Made by a program: the position numbers and the translations under genes | Notes under the pieces: model-generated | Database searches by the model: none | What the model was told of the DNA's origin: nothing | The model's input: only the letters and a program-made list of their open reading frames with translations | In this document: one piece after another, positions 1 to 8,480 of the stretch | Layout of the letters: the number at the start of each line of letters is the position of its first letter | How positions within the stretch are numbered: position 1 is the first letter of the stretch | NCBI GenBank assembly: GCA_036655895.1 | Contig: JAVVPF010000008.1 | Coordinates: 1 to 64,000, forward strand | Direction of reading: 5' to 3' | Source of the DNA: Cloacibacillus sp. | GTDB lineage: Bacteria > Synergistota > Synergistia > Synergistales > Synergistaceae | Length of the DNA stretch: 64,000 nt

Positions 1-320
1 CAACCTCTCAGTCCGGCTACTGATCGTCGCCTTGGTGGGCCATTACCTCACCAACTAGCTAATCAGACGCGAGGCCATCTTTCAGCGATAAATCTTTGGT
101 ATGTCTGGGATGTCCCAATCATACTTCATGCGGTATTAGCAGTCGTTTCCAACTGTTGTCCCCCTCTGAAAGGCAGGTTCCTCACGCGTTACTCACCAGT
201 CCGCCACTAAACATTCCCATCAATTGACCGAAGTCTCTTTCAAGGGTGTTCCGTTCGACTTGCATGTGTTAAGCACGCCGCCAGCGTTCGTCCTGAGCCA
301 GGATCAAACTCTCCGTTTGA
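1..320 (-). rRNA. 16S ribosomal RNA, 5' end (partial)
   Basis: The reverse complement reads as the 5' domain of bacterial 16S rRNA. The universal start (GAGAGTTTGATCCTGGCTCA) lies near 297-316, followed by the AACGCTGGCGGCGTGC segment and, near the window edge, the conserved stretch around E. coli position 300 (GGCGACGATC...CTGAGAGG). The gene runs off the left edge, so only about the first 320 nt are present. The mature 5' end is placed by analogy with E. coli and may be off by several bases. Confidence 0.97.
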
Positions 321-527
321 TTTCTGGCGTGTTGCTCTCAAATTCGCTGACGATTTCGTCTTGCCGCTTGCGCGGCTTGACTAGTTTCTTTAGGACCCTT
401 CACTTTTTACTCTTCTAAAAGAAAAGTAATGATGAAGTTTCTTTTGCTTTCTCTTTATTCTTTTTGTCATGGTGCCGCTTGCTTTGGTTTTTTCGGCGAT
501 GTGCCGTCCCGCGGCGAAGCAAGGAGT
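321..527 (-). other. rrn transcribed leader
   Basis: This A/T-rich stretch lies between the rrn promoter and the mature 16S 5' end. No convincing ORF is seen on either strand. It should be the pre-rRNA leader, processed away with the 16S precursor. I could not identify a clear boxA element or a second promoter. Confidence 0.6.
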
Positions 528-556
528 AGTATATAACGCTTTGGACTCCGCGTCAA
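528..556 (-). promoter_or_regulatory. rRNA operon promoter (sigma-70 type)
   Basis: On the minus strand a -35 TTGACG (551-556) is followed after 17 bp by a -10 TATACT (528-533), facing the 16S gene. A short A-rich run just upstream of the -35 is compatible with an UP element. Confidence 0.8.
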
Positions 557-756
557 CCCTTTTTTAAGGCTTTTGGATAAGGACACCCGGCTTAGTGCAA
601 GGCTTTTTTGCCGCTTTCTTTGCTAATATAGCGTATATCTTTGCTTACAAATTTGCTGATTTACAGGCACGGAAACTTTACCATTTTGCCGCAGGGAGGC
701 CGTGATGATTTTCAACGCTGTATAATATGCCTATCAAAAAGATCGGAGGCGCTTGC

Positions 757-1212
757 ATGAAATGGCAGATCAAGGTTTTTGACGAACTTACGGCATCTGA
801 GGTTTATGATATTTTAAAGCTTCGCTGTGAAATTTTTATTGTCGAGCAGCAGTGCCATTATCCTGACGTGGACGGAGCGGACCGCGGCGCGTGGCAGCTC
901 TTTTCTTATGCCGACGACGGAGGCCTTGCCGCCTCTATGCGCATCCTCCGGCCGGGGGTCACTTACGACGCTCTTGCGATGGGCCGCGTCGCCGTCGCGC
1001 CTCAGTTCAGAGGACGCGGGCTTGCGCGGGCGATGATGGAGCACGCGATAGATTTCGCGGCAAACAGGCTCGGGGAGAGAATAATAAAGATCGGCGCACA
1101 GGTTTATCTGATGGATTTTTACACCTCTCTCGGCTTTCGTCCGATCTCCGAAGAATATCCCGAAGACGGCATCCCGCACATTGATATGGCCTATGAGGCC
1201 GATGAGATTTAA
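757..1212 (+). CDS. ElaA-like GNAT N-acetyltransferase
   Basis: This 151-residue protein matches the ElaA branch of the GNAT superfamily: an opening KWQIKVFDELTASEVYDIL, then LRCEIFIVEQQCHYPDVDG, and a central acetyl-CoA loop VAVAPQFRGRGLARAMM (R/Q-x-x-G-x-G/A). The natural substrate of ElaA proteins is poorly defined, so only a small-molecule or peptide N-acetyltransferase role can be stated. The ATG at 757 is preferred over an in-frame ATG at 727 because GGAGG at 745-749 sits 7 nt before it; the upstream ATG overlaps a TATAAT (721-726) that is a plausible -10 box. It is transcribed divergently from the rRNA operon and appears monocistronic. Confidence 0.85.
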   Translation: MKWQIKVFDELTASEVYDILKLRCEIFIVEQQCHYPDVDGADRGAWQLFSYADDGGLAASMRILRPGVTYDALAMGRVAVAPQFRGRGLARAMMEHAIDFAANRLGERIIKIGAQVYLMDFYTSLGFRPISEEYPEDGIPHIDMAYEADEI

Positions 1213-1317
1213 GGAATCTTTTATTTGAACCTATTTATAGATGCAGCATAGCTTTTTGCCGCGCGTGGCTCTATTATATTGGGCGTGTTTATTCAATCGT
1301 TATAAGGGGAGCTTTGC

Positions 1318-2247
1318 GTGGCTAAAAAAGGAATGCTGCATATTTATTTTATGGTGGTGCTTGCTATACTCTTCTGGGGAGCGAGCTTCGCCGGAGCTAA
1401 GATGGCGCTGGAACAGGCCTCTCCGCTTCTTGTTATGACGCTGCGTTTTGTGCTCTCTCTTCCGGTGCTGGGAGCCGCCGCGCTTTTTATGGGCGAGATG
1501 AAGCTGCCTTCGGCAAAACAGGCGGCGATACTCGCTTCGCTTGGTTTTTTCGGCTTTTTCTTTCATCTCGGCATCCAGACTGTGGCGATGCAGACGTCGG
1601 GAACAGCGAACGCGAACTGGCAGATGACGGCCTCGCCGGCCCTTACGGCTCTGCTTGCCGCGCTCTTTCTTAAAGAAAAGATAAACGCGCGGGGCATTTG
1701 CGGTATAATCACGGCCTTTCTTGGCGTGGCGCTCGTTCTGAGCCTGGGCACGCGCGGCGCAGCCGGACTTTCCGCCTATAATTTTGGAGACTTCCTCATT
1801 ACAGTTTCGATGCTGAACTGGGCCTCGTTCATGGTGATAACGCGCTGGCTTTTCAGCAAAGAACAATACCCTCCGGTCTTCACTCTCTTTTGGGAGATGA
1901 TATTTGCGACGCTTATGTGCCTGCCGCTGCTTGCCGCGACTCACACGGGCATTTCCGTCGTCACGGGCTTTCGCTGGCAGACGTGGGGCGCGCTTGCGCT
2001 GCTTGGCTTTCTATGCTCGGGGCTTGCCTATCTCTTTTGGTACATCGCCGCCGCGCGCATACCCGTGGCGAAGCTGATGGTCTTTCAGTTTTTACAACCG
2101 CTGGTCGGCGTGCTCGTTGGATATTTCGTCATCGGCGAACGTTTTACCTTCTGGCTGTTTATAAGCGGCGCTATGATAATTTTGGGGGTATGGCTCGTCA
2201 ATACTCAGCCGCACGCGCAGGATGCTCTCAATTCCCACGAAAAATAA
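1318..2247 (+). CDS. EamA (DMT superfamily) transporter
   Basis: A 309-residue integral membrane protein with about ten predicted hydrophobic helices in two repeated halves, as expected for EamA/RhaT drug-metabolite transporters. Family features include FWGASFAGAKMAL near the N-terminus and a C-terminal QFLQPLVGVLVGYFVIGE segment typical of the second EamA repeat. Members export amino acids, nucleosides or other metabolites across the inner membrane; the substrate cannot be read from sequence. The GTG start at 1318 is supported by an upstream GGGGAG. The 3' end overlaps the convergent gene by 20 bp, so the two mRNAs would be antisense there. Confidence 0.85.
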   Translation: MAKKGMLHIYFMVVLAILFWGASFAGAKMALEQASPLLVMTLRFVLSLPVLGAAALFMGEMKLPSAKQAAILASLGFFGFFFHLGIQTVAMQTSGTANANWQMTASPALTALLAALFLKEKINARGICGIITAFLGVALVLSLGTRGAAGLSAYNFGDFLITVSMLNWASFMVITRWLFSKEQYPPVFTLFWEMIFATLMCLPLLAATHTGISVVTGFRWQTWGALALLGFLCSGLAYLFWYIAAARIPVAKLMVFQFLQPLVGVLVGYFVIGERFTFWLFISGAMIILGVWLVNTQPHAQDALNSHEK

Positions 2248-2572
2248 AAAATACCGCGCCGAACATGCAGAGTGACGCCCATAGATAGTTGAGAGTCAGT
2301 TTTTCTTTCATCACGAAGACGGTGAAGCCGGCAAAAACGGCCATCGTTATTATCTCCTGCATTATTTTGAGCTGCGGCAGAGAATAGAGCGTGTGCCCCA
2401 TCCGGTTTGCCGGCACCTGAAAGCAGTATTCAAAAAAAGCGATGCCCCAGCTGATGACGATGGCGGCGATGAGAGGCTTCATCCCAAGATATTTTAAGTG
2501 CCCGTACCAGGCGTATGTCATGAAAATATTTGAGACAAAAAGCATAATGATCGGAGCGGCGTATCTTATCAT
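2228..2572 (-). CDS. DUF486 small membrane protein
   Basis: A 114-residue protein with four hydrophobic segments, matching the DUF486 (DMT-like, half-size) family: the opening is a membrane helix followed by YAWYGHLKYL, then FFEYCFQVPANRMG, KIMQEIITMAVFAGF and a final helix ending in FFIFRGN. These proteins resemble half of an EamA exporter and may act as dimers, but no substrate is established. The start is supported by AAGGAAG 7 nt upstream. It converges on the EamA gene and overlaps its last 20 bp. Confidence 0.8.
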   Translation of the reverse strand: MIRYAAPIIMLFVSNIFMTYAWYGHLKYLGMKPLIAAIVISWGIAFFEYCFQVPANRMGHTLYSLPQLKIMQEIITMAVFAGFTVFVMKEKLTLNYLWASLCMFGAVFFIFRGN

Positions 2573-2663
2573 AAATTATCTTCCTTTTACAGACGCAGAT
2601 TAAGCAATTTTACTCAGCATTGGTAATTATAGACTATATCCTTTTATATGTGACTGAGATATA

Positions 2664-2688
2664 ATATGTACTATTAAATATTACATAT
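2664..2688. promoter_or_regulatory. inverted repeat at likely transcription start of the RclA-like gene
   Basis: ATATGTA (2664-2670) and TACATAT (2682-2688) form a 7-bp dyad with an 11-nt AT-rich spacer. It begins inside a TATAAT (2660-2665) that could be the -10 box of the downstream reductase gene. No good -35 is seen. The position suits an operator, but no regulator is identified. Confidence 0.4.
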
Positions 2689-2718
2689 AAACAACTAACT
2701 CAAAGGGGTGCTCTGTAC

Positions 2719-4086
2719 ATGGAAAAGTTTGACGCGATAATCATCGGATCAGGCAAAGGCGGAAAGGTGCTGGCGGGTCAGCTGGCGGGGCGAAGCGAGA
2801 AGGTCGCGCTCATAGAAAAATCAGATACGATGTACGGCGGAACGTGCCCGAGCGTCGGCTGCGTACCGACGAAATTCCTTGTAAACCGCGCGGATGAGGC
2901 GCGTCTTTTCGCATTCCCTACCTTTGAGGAAAAGGCGGCCTTTTACGCCAAGGCAATAGAGGCGAAAAAGGCGCTGCGCGCAAAGCTCAACGCCAAGATG
3001 TTCGCGGCCTTCAGCTCAAACCCAAACATCGACCTCATTACGGGGACGGCGGAGTTTACCGGGCCGCACAGCGTCATTGTAAGGGGCGGAGATTTCACGC
3101 GCGAGCTTTCTTCTGACAAAATAATTATTGACACCGGCTCAAAGCCGTTCATTCCTGACATAGAAGGGCTCGCCGCGGCGAAAAAGGTCTACACGAGCAC
3201 TGAGATGCTTGAGCTTGACAAGCTGCCGCGCGACCTCGTCATTATAGGCGGCGGCAACATCGGGCTTGAGTTCGCCTCTATCTACAGCCGTTTTGGCGCA
3301 AACGTGACGGTGCTGCAGGACCTGGCGGAGTTCATGCCAAACGAGGACGCGGAGATAGCCTCCTGCGTCAAGGAGGCGCTTCTTGCCCAGGGAATAAAAT
3401 TCCATTTTGGCGTGAAGGTGCTGTCGCTGCGCACAACTGGAGAAAAAACAACGGTAGCCTATCTTGCGGACGGCAGAGAATACAGCGCGGCGGCGGACGC
3501 GGTGCTGATATCAACGGGGCGCGTCCCAAACACCGACGGGCTTGGGCTTGACGCGGCGGGCGTTGCGCAGACTCCGCGCGGCGCGGTGGCCGTGGACGAA
3601 AGGATGCGGACAAACGTCACAGGCGTCTGGGCCATCGGCGACGTCACAGGCGGCGCGCAGTTCACCTATATATCACAGGACGACGCGCGGATAGTATTGT
3701 CCGACATGACGGACGGCGTGAGAACCAACGTCGGGCGCAACATCCCTTACAGCGTATTTCTTTCGCCTACTCTGTCGCGCGTAGGCCTCACCGAAAAGGC
3801 GGCGCGTGCAAAAAATATAGAGGTCAAAACTGCGACGCTGCTGCCGACGTCGCTTCCGCGCGCGCATGCGATGGAGCGCTACACAGGGATGCTCAAAGCC
3901 GTGGTCGATGCAAACAGCGGACTTATTCTCGGCGTTTCGCTCTTCTGCGACGAATCTCACGAAATGATAAACATCGTGACGCTCGCGATGAACGAAAATA
4001 TCAAATACACCGCTCTGCGTGACATGATATTTACGCACCCTGTAATGAGCGAGGCGATGAACGACCTTTTCGGCGGCGTAAAATAG
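2719..4086 (+). CDS. RclA/dihydrolipoyl dehydrogenase-family flavoprotein disulfide reductase
   Basis: A 455-residue class I pyridine nucleotide-disulfide oxidoreductase. It has an N-terminal FAD-binding Rossmann motif (IIIGSGKGGKVLAG, about residues 7-20), the redox-active cysteine pair in GGTCPSVGCVPTK (C43 and C48), an NAD(P)H motif VIIGGGNIGLEFASIYSRFG, the second FAD motif VWAIGDVTG, and the C-terminal HPVMSE catalytic His/Glu. The lack of nearby lipoamide complex genes favours an RclA- or mercuric reductase-like role in reactive-species or metal stress over dihydrolipoamide oxidation. AAGGGG lies ahead of the ATG. A dyad near the -10 suggests repressor control. The next gene is a metal-efflux-type ATPase. 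Confidence 0.8.
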   Translation: MEKFDAIIIGSGKGGKVLAGQLAGRSEKVALIEKSDTMYGGTCPSVGCVPTKFLVNRADEARLFAFPTFEEKAAFYAKAIEAKKALRAKLNAKMFAAFSSNPNIDLITGTAEFTGPHSVIVRGGDFTRELSSDKIIIDTGSKPFIPDIEGLAAAKKVYTSTEMLELDKLPRDLVIIGGGNIGLEFASIYSRFGANVTVLQDLAEFMPNEDAEIASCVKEALLAQGIKFHFGVKVLSLRTTGEKTTVAYLADGREYSAAADAVLISTGRVPNTDGLGLDAAGVAQTPRGAVAVDERMRTNVTGVWAIGDVTGGAQFTYISQDDARIVLSDMTDGVRTNVGRNIPYSVFLSPTLSRVGLTEKAARAKNIEVKTATLLPTSLPRAHAMERYTGMLKAVVDANSGLILGVSLFCDESHEMINIVTLAMNENIKYTALRDMIFTHPVMSEAMNDLFGGVK

Positions 4087-4112
4087 CACGGCGCAAAACG
4101 GGTTGGAGGCTC

Positions 4113-4141
4113 TTGACAAGCTCTGCTGATTCTTTTAAAAT
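4113..4141 (+). promoter_or_regulatory. promoter of riboswitch / P-type ATPase unit
   Basis: TTGACA (4113-4118), 17-bp spacer, TAAAAT (4136-4141). The predicted start near 4148 lies just upstream of the candidate riboswitch aptamer. Confidence 0.8.
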
Positions 4142-4154
4142 TCCTCTCAATTAA

Positions 4155-4248
4155 ACATGGAGCAGGCGATGTCGGTTTGACCGACGTGGGGCTGGGCTGG
4201 GACAACAACCCGGCAGCGTGACTGAAATTCAGGGCCGCGGGACCGTTA
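4155..4248 (+). promoter_or_regulatory. candidate NiCo (czcD-type) riboswitch aptamer
   Basis: The conserved AGCAGGC (4161-4167) is followed by a GC hairpin (ATGTCGG...CCGACGT), a GGGCTGGGCTG/CCGGCAGC helix, another arm, and a closing GGGAC (4239-4243). This order resembles what I recall of the NiCo riboswitch, a cobalt- and nickel-sensing RNA with a four-way junction. A short P1 (ATGG/CCGT) flanks the two conserved blocks. The 3' block is also the 5' half of a terminator, giving an ON-switch layout: metal binding would block the terminator. The downstream cation ATPase fits. The assignment is from memory of the consensus, not a covariance-model search. Confidence 0.65.
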
Positions 4249-4272
4249 TTAGACGATCCTGCGGCTCTTTTT
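4232..4272 (+). terminator. riboswitch expression-platform terminator
   Basis: GGGCCGCGGGACCG (4232-4245) pairs with CGATCCTGCGGCTC (4254-4267) across an 8-nt loop and is followed by TTTTT. It overlaps the aptamer's closing GGGAC, so aptamer and terminator are mutually exclusive. Confidence 0.8.
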
Positions 4273-4317
4273 ATATATTCGGCGGCAGAGACATAGAAAT
4301 TTAAAGGAGAGTTTTTT

Positions 4318-6795
4318 ATGGAGACCACGGAAAAATATTGCGGACTGACAAATGAAGAGGCGGCGGCTGCGCGCGCGAAATTCGGCGCAAACAGCCTTAC
4401 GGAGGAAAGGAAAAATTCCCCGCTTATCAAAGTGTTGAAGTTCTTCACGGAGCCGGTCTTCCTGCTGCTCATCGGTGCCGCCTGCATATATTTCTTCCTT
4501 GGGGAGCCTCGGGACGGCATACTCATGCTCGTCTTCGTCATCTTCATGGGCGGCATAAACATCTATCAGGAGTGGAAAACGGACAAGACGCTTTCCGCGC
4601 TCAAATCGCTCTCTTCGCCCAAAGTGAAACTCATAAGAAACGGCGCCATCATCTCCGTACCGTCGGAGGAGGTCGTACCGGGCGACGTGATGCTGCTTTC
4701 GGAGGGAGAGCGCATCTCGGCCGACGCGCGCGTGCTTGAAGCGGACGGCTTTGGCGTGGACGAATCTACGCTTACAGGAGAGGCCGATATAGTATGGAAG
4801 GCGCGGCAGGAGACTGGGGCCGACTCTCGCCACTGGCGGACGGACCACTGCTACGCCGGGACAAGCGTAGTAGCTGGGCGCGCCGTAGCCTGCGTGACGG
4901 CTACCGGACTTGCAACGGAATACGGAAAAATCGGAAAAGACGTAGCTGACGCTCCCGACCGCCCGACGCCGCTTGAAAGGCAGACGCGAAAGCTTGTCCG
5001 CGACTGTTCGATATTCAGCTTCGTCATGCTGCTTTTTGTCATCGCGGCCACATGGCGCACAGGCGCGTCGCTTGTAGAATCGGCGCTTGCCGGCATCACC
5101 ATAGCGATGGCGACCATACCGGAGGAATTCCCGGTAGTTTTGACGGTCTTTCTTGCGCTCGGCGCGTGGAGGCTTGCGAAACGCAACGCGCTCATTCGGC
5201 GCATCCCGTCGGTTGAGACGCTGGGCGCGGTAACGGTGCTATGCGTGGACAAGACAGGCACCCTTACGGAAAACCGCATGACATTAAAAGAACTGACGCC
5301 GCTTTTGGGCAACGCGGAAAAACTGCTTGCTGAGACCGCGGCGCTCGCCTCGGAGACAGACCCGTACGATCCGATGGAGCGCGCGATTTTAAAGAAAGCC
5401 GCAGAAAGCGGCATCGACGTAAAAAAATTGCAGTCGCACAGGCTCGTGCATGAATACCCCTTCTCGTCGGAGTCGCGCATGATGGCCCATATCTGGGAGA
5501 TAGACGGCAAAAAATACGCCGCGGCAAAGGGCTCGCCGGAGAATATTTTCAAACTCTGCTCGCTTAGCAAAACGCAGCTTGCGGAGGCGGAGCTTGCACA
5601 GCAAAGGCTGGCGGACGCCGGCTGCCGTGTGCTCGCCGTGGCGCGCGCGGAGATGAAAGAGATACCGGACAAGATGACTGACTGCACCCTGTCACTTGTC
5701 GGCCTCGCCGCCTTCATAGACCCTCCGCGCGAGAACGTGCCAGCCTCGATAAAGGCCTGCGCCGACGCTGGAGTACGCGTCGTCATGATAACCGGAGACA
5801 ACAGCTCCACCGCGCACAGGATAGCCCACGAGGTGGGGCTTGGCGAAAGCGAAGAGGAACATGTGATGATAACGGGAGAAGAGCTAGACGCGCTTGACGA
5901 AAGTTCTGAAAAATTCAAAGACGTCACTATTTTTTCAAGGATACTTCCTCGCGAGAAGATGCAGATAGTAAAGGCGCTGCGCGCGCGAGGCGAGATAGTC
6001 GCCATGACCGGCGACGGTGTGAACGACGCGCCAGCGCTGAAATACGCGGACATAGGCATCGCGATGGGCGGACGCGGCACGGAGGTGGCGCGCGAGGCGG
6101 CGGACATGGTGCTGCTTGACGACAACTTCTCCACCATTGTAAGCACCATACGCGACGGCCGGAAAATATACGATAACATCCGCAAGGCTATGGAATATGT
6201 GATGGTCATACACTTCCCCATCGCGCTCTCCGCGCTTGCTGCGCCGCTTTTGGGGCTGCCGGTGCTGCTGTCGCCGATACACGTCGTGCTGCTTGAACTG
6301 ATAATCGACCCCACCTGCTCGATAATATTTGAGGGACAGCCGGCGGAGAAGGACATAATGAAGAGGCCGCCGCGCCCCGTCTCGTCGCCCATCGTAACTC
6401 GCGCCATCTTCTGCAAGGCGCTGCTGCAGGGGCTTGCCATATTCGCCGCGGCATTCGGCTCCTACTATCTGCTCCTCGGCCGCGGCGAGGACCACGCGCG
6501 TACCTTCTTCCTCTCGGTGCTGGTGCTTTCTAATCTATTCCTCGTCTACGTCAACCGTTCGGAGAAAGATTTCGCCTTTTCAAAGAGTGCCGCCACGGAT
6601 AAAGTCGCGTGGTTCGTAAACATCGGGATACTTGCGGCACTCATCCTCATGTCCTCGGTAAAACCTATCGCCGCGGCGACAAAGCTGAGCGCGCTTACGT
6701 TCTCTGAATTTATCCTCTGCATCGCGGCGGCGGCCGCCGCCACATTATGGTGGGAGGGCGTGAAGTGGATGCGCCGGATCTCGGAGCGGGCATAA
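4318..6795 (+). CDS. P-type cation-transporting ATPase (P2-like, probable Ni/Co or other divalent metal)
   Basis: An 825-residue P-type ATPase with N-terminal cation-ATPase domain, actuator TGE (STLTGEADIVW, about 150-160), phosphorylation motif DKTGTLT (D311) and hinge TGDGVNDAPALK. Membrane helix 4 carries PEEFP (268-272) where Ca2+ pumps have PEGLP-like motifs, and there is no CPx motif or N-terminal Cys-rich metal domain, so this is not a classical P1B heavy-metal pump. It should export a divalent cation from the cytoplasm using ATP. Cargo is inferred from the upstream candidate NiCo riboswitch rather than from residues. AGGAG precedes the ATG. Confidence 0.85.
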   Translation: METTEKYCGLTNEEAAAARAKFGANSLTEERKNSPLIKVLKFFTEPVFLLLIGAACIYFFLGEPRDGILMLVFVIFMGGINIYQEWKTDKTLSALKSLSSPKVKLIRNGAIISVPSEEVVPGDVMLLSEGERISADARVLEADGFGVDESTLTGEADIVWKARQETGADSRHWRTDHCYAGTSVVAGRAVACVTATGLATEYGKIGKDVADAPDRPTPLERQTRKLVRDCSIFSFVMLLFVIAATWRTGASLVESALAGITIAMATIPEEFPVVLTVFLALGAWRLAKRNALIRRIPSVETLGAVTVLCVDKTGTLTENRMTLKELTPLLGNAEKLLAETAALASETDPYDPMERAILKKAAESGIDVKKLQSHRLVHEYPFSSESRMMAHIWEIDGKKYAAAKGSPENIFKLCSLSKTQLAEAELAQQRLADAGCRVLAVARAEMKEIPDKMTDCTLSLVGLAAFIDPPRENVPASIKACADAGVRVVMITGDNSSTAHRIAHEVGLGESEEEHVMITGEELDALDESSEKFKDVTIFSRILPREKMQIVKALRARGEIVAMTGDGVNDAPALKYADIGIAMGGRGTEVAREAADMVLLDDNFSTIVSTIRDGRKIYDNIRKAMEYVMVIHFPIALSALAAPLLGLPVLLSPIHVVLLELIIDPTCSIIFEGQPAEKDIMKRPPRPVSSPIVTRAIFCKALLQGLAIFAAAFGSYYLLLGRGEDHARTFFLSVLVLSNLFLVYVNRSEKDFAFSKSAATDKVAWFVNIGILAALILMSSVKPIAAATKLSALTFSEFILCIAAAAAATLWWEGVKWMRRISERA

Positions 6796-6864
6796 ATAAA
6801 TTATCAGAATTATCAGATGAAAAACTATATAATTTTTCTTTTTTAAAAAAATAATAATATAAAG

Positions 6865-6893
6865 TTGCTAACACGACCCCGTAATGCTATCAT
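6865..6893 (+). promoter_or_regulatory. candidate promoter of racemase-family gene
   Basis: TTGCTA (6865-6870), 17 bp, TATCAT (6888-6893), placed 39 bp before the start codon at 6932 in an AT-rich gap. Confidence 0.5.
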
Positions 6894-6931
6894 TAAACAA
6901 CTGTATGGAGCAATAGTTGGGAGATGATAAA

Positions 6932-7936
6932 ATGAAAATAGGCAAAATGGTTGCCGTTGTGGATTCGCATACATGCGGAGAGCCTACGAGAATCGTCATC
7001 GGAGGCGCTCCGCTCTTTCACGGCGCGACGATGGCGGAGCGCTGGGAGGATTTTAGAAACAATCACAACGATTTCAGGCGTTTCATAATGACGGAGCCAA
7101 GGGGACATTCCGATATGTTCGGCGCTATCATGACGCCGCCGGTGAGCGCAGACGCGGATACCGGCGTCATATTCTGCGACTCCGGCGGGAGCGTCTCGAT
7201 GTGCGGGCACGGCTCCATCGGCCTTGCCTCCGCGATGGTGAATTTGAAGATGGTTCCAGTCTTTGAACCATTTACCAATATCAAGCTCGATACTCCGGCG
7301 GGGCCAGTCTCACTTAAGGTCGAAGTGGAAAACGGCGAGGCCGTAAGCGTCACTTTGCAAAATGTTCCAGCCTTTGTCTATGCCTCTGACCTTGAGCTTC
7401 ATCTTCCGTCTCTCGGCCATTCAATAAAATTCGACATCTGCTTCGGCGGCAGCTTCTTCGCCATCCTGAACGCGGACGACTTCGGCCTGGAGCTGGCCCC
7501 CCATGAATGCTCAAAGCTGCTGACGCTAGGCGTTGAGGCGATAGAAGAAGCCAACCGTCAATATTCAGTGCAGCATCCGCTTATCCCTGAGAATAATAAA
7601 ATACTGCTCGCGGAGTTCGGCCTGCATCGGGAGGGACATGCGGCGCGCAACTGCGTCGTCTTCGGCACCTGCAACCTAGACCGCTCCCCATGCGGCACAG
7701 GGACATGCGCGAAGATGGCGCTGCTCGCATCAAGGGGAGAGCTTGCGCCCGGCGAGCGCTTTATTCACGACAGCATCCTTGGAACGACCTTTGAAGGCCA
7801 TTACGAAAATGGCCCGATGATAGGGACATTCAGTTCTATAATCCCGTTTATAAAGGGCAGCGCGAACATCATCGGCTTCAACTGGCTCATAAGTCATGAG
7901 AGCGATCCGCTGCTTCCGGGCTTTCTTCTTCATTGA
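6932..7936 (+). CDS. proline racemase / 4-hydroxyproline epimerase-family protein
   Basis: A 334-residue member of the proline racemase family (ProR, 4HypE, trans-3-hydroxyproline dehydratase). Both catalytic cysteines of the cofactor-independent two-base mechanism are present: C91 in MCGHGSIG and C254 in DRSPCGTGTC. A dehydratase would normally have Ser or Thr at the first site, so racemase or epimerase activity is favoured. Length matches clostridial proline racemase. Substrate (proline, 4-hydroxyproline or another imino acid) is not decidable here. The ATG at 6932 is chosen over a TTG at 6917 because GGGAG lies 8 nt before it. It is transcribed alone, facing the end of the eut operon. Confidence 0.85.
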   Translation: MKIGKMVAVVDSHTCGEPTRIVIGGAPLFHGATMAERWEDFRNNHNDFRRFIMTEPRGHSDMFGAIMTPPVSADADTGVIFCDSGGSVSMCGHGSIGLASAMVNLKMVPVFEPFTNIKLDTPAGPVSLKVEVENGEAVSVTLQNVPAFVYASDLELHLPSLGHSIKFDICFGGSFFAILNADDFGLELAPHECSKLLTLGVEAIEEANRQYSVQHPLIPENNKILLAEFGLHREGHAARNCVVFGTCNLDRSPCGTGTCAKMALLASRGELAPGERFIHDSILGTTFEGHYENGPMIGTFSSIIPFIKGSANIIGFNWLISHESDPLLPGFLLH

Positions 7937-7972
7937 CGAACGTTTTTATTTCGTTTCTATTATTGCCTAACA

Positions 7973-8009
7973 GCAAAATCCCGGAGCGTCTTGCACTCCG
8001 GGATTTTGC
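7973..8009. terminator. bidirectional terminator between racemase gene and eutQ
   Basis: GCAAAATCCCGGAG (7973-7986) and CTCCGGGATTTTGC (7996-8009) form a perfect 14-bp stem with a 9-nt loop and A/T flanks, serving both convergent units. Confidence 0.85.
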
Positions 8010-8011
8010 CG

Positions 8012-8464
8012 TTATATCTCCTGCCAGTTCGCCGGGTAGACGAAATAGGCGTATCTTGCGGTGTTTGGCGTCTGGAAGTGTATTTTGCTCCCCTTGGGGA
8101 TGTAGATTATATCTCCAGGTTTACCCGATATGACGTTTCCGTTTATCTCGATCTCAAGAACGCCGTCAAATACGACGTCGTACTCGTCATAGGTGAGCGT
8201 CCACTCAAAGCTTGTATGATCGAGCTCCATGATGCCGCAGCCCATTCGCGGAGCCTCCTTCAGCGTCACCACGTCGCGCAGTTTAACGCCCTGCTCTCCC
8301 TGGAAGGGCTCGCATTTTACGGTGTCGCTCTTTATCAGTATGACGCCGCTTGCGTCCACCGTCTTTGAAAATTCGGGAAGCGCTGGCGCGGCCTTCGCGG
8401 CCATTCCCTGCACAACCTCGGTCACTATTTGGCGCAGCAGCTCTTCGCTTACGTTGATGCCCAT
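8012..8464 (-). CDS. eutQ: EutQ-like ethanolamine utilisation cupin protein
   Basis: A 150-residue protein with a C-terminal cupin beta-barrel (ELDHTSFEWTLTYDEYDVVF, then GDIIYIPKGSKIHF) typical of EutQ. In Salmonella EutQ has been linked to acetate kinase activity and to compartment assembly; the sequence alone cannot decide between these. The N-terminal helix (INVSEELLRQIVTEVVQG) followed by an Ala/Pro linker resembles a microcompartment encapsulation peptide. The ATG at 8464 is chosen because GGAGG sits 7 nt upstream; the longer frame is non-homologous sequence overlapping eutH. It is the last gene of the operon. Confidence 0.88.
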   Translation of the reverse strand: MGINVSEELLRQIVTEVVQGMAAKAAPALPEFSKTVDASGVILIKSDTVKCEPFQGEQGVKLRDVVTLKEAPRMGCGIMELDHTSFEWTLTYDEYDVVFDGVLEIEINGNVISGKPGDIIYIPKGSKIHFQTPNTARYAYFVYPANWQEI

Positions 8465-8480
8465 AGCCTTAGCCTCCGTG

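Noticed and set aside
4155-4248. yybP-ykoY (Mn2+) riboswitch before the P-type ATPase
   Set aside because: The conserved GGGGAGUAG and ACAUACGA-type loops of that family are absent, while NiCo-like blocks are present.
4851-6440. 529-codon open frame antisense to the P-type ATPase
   Set aside because: It is a by-product of GC-rich codon bias: Ser/Ala-rich translation with no motif or start signal, entirely opposite a convincing ATPase gene.
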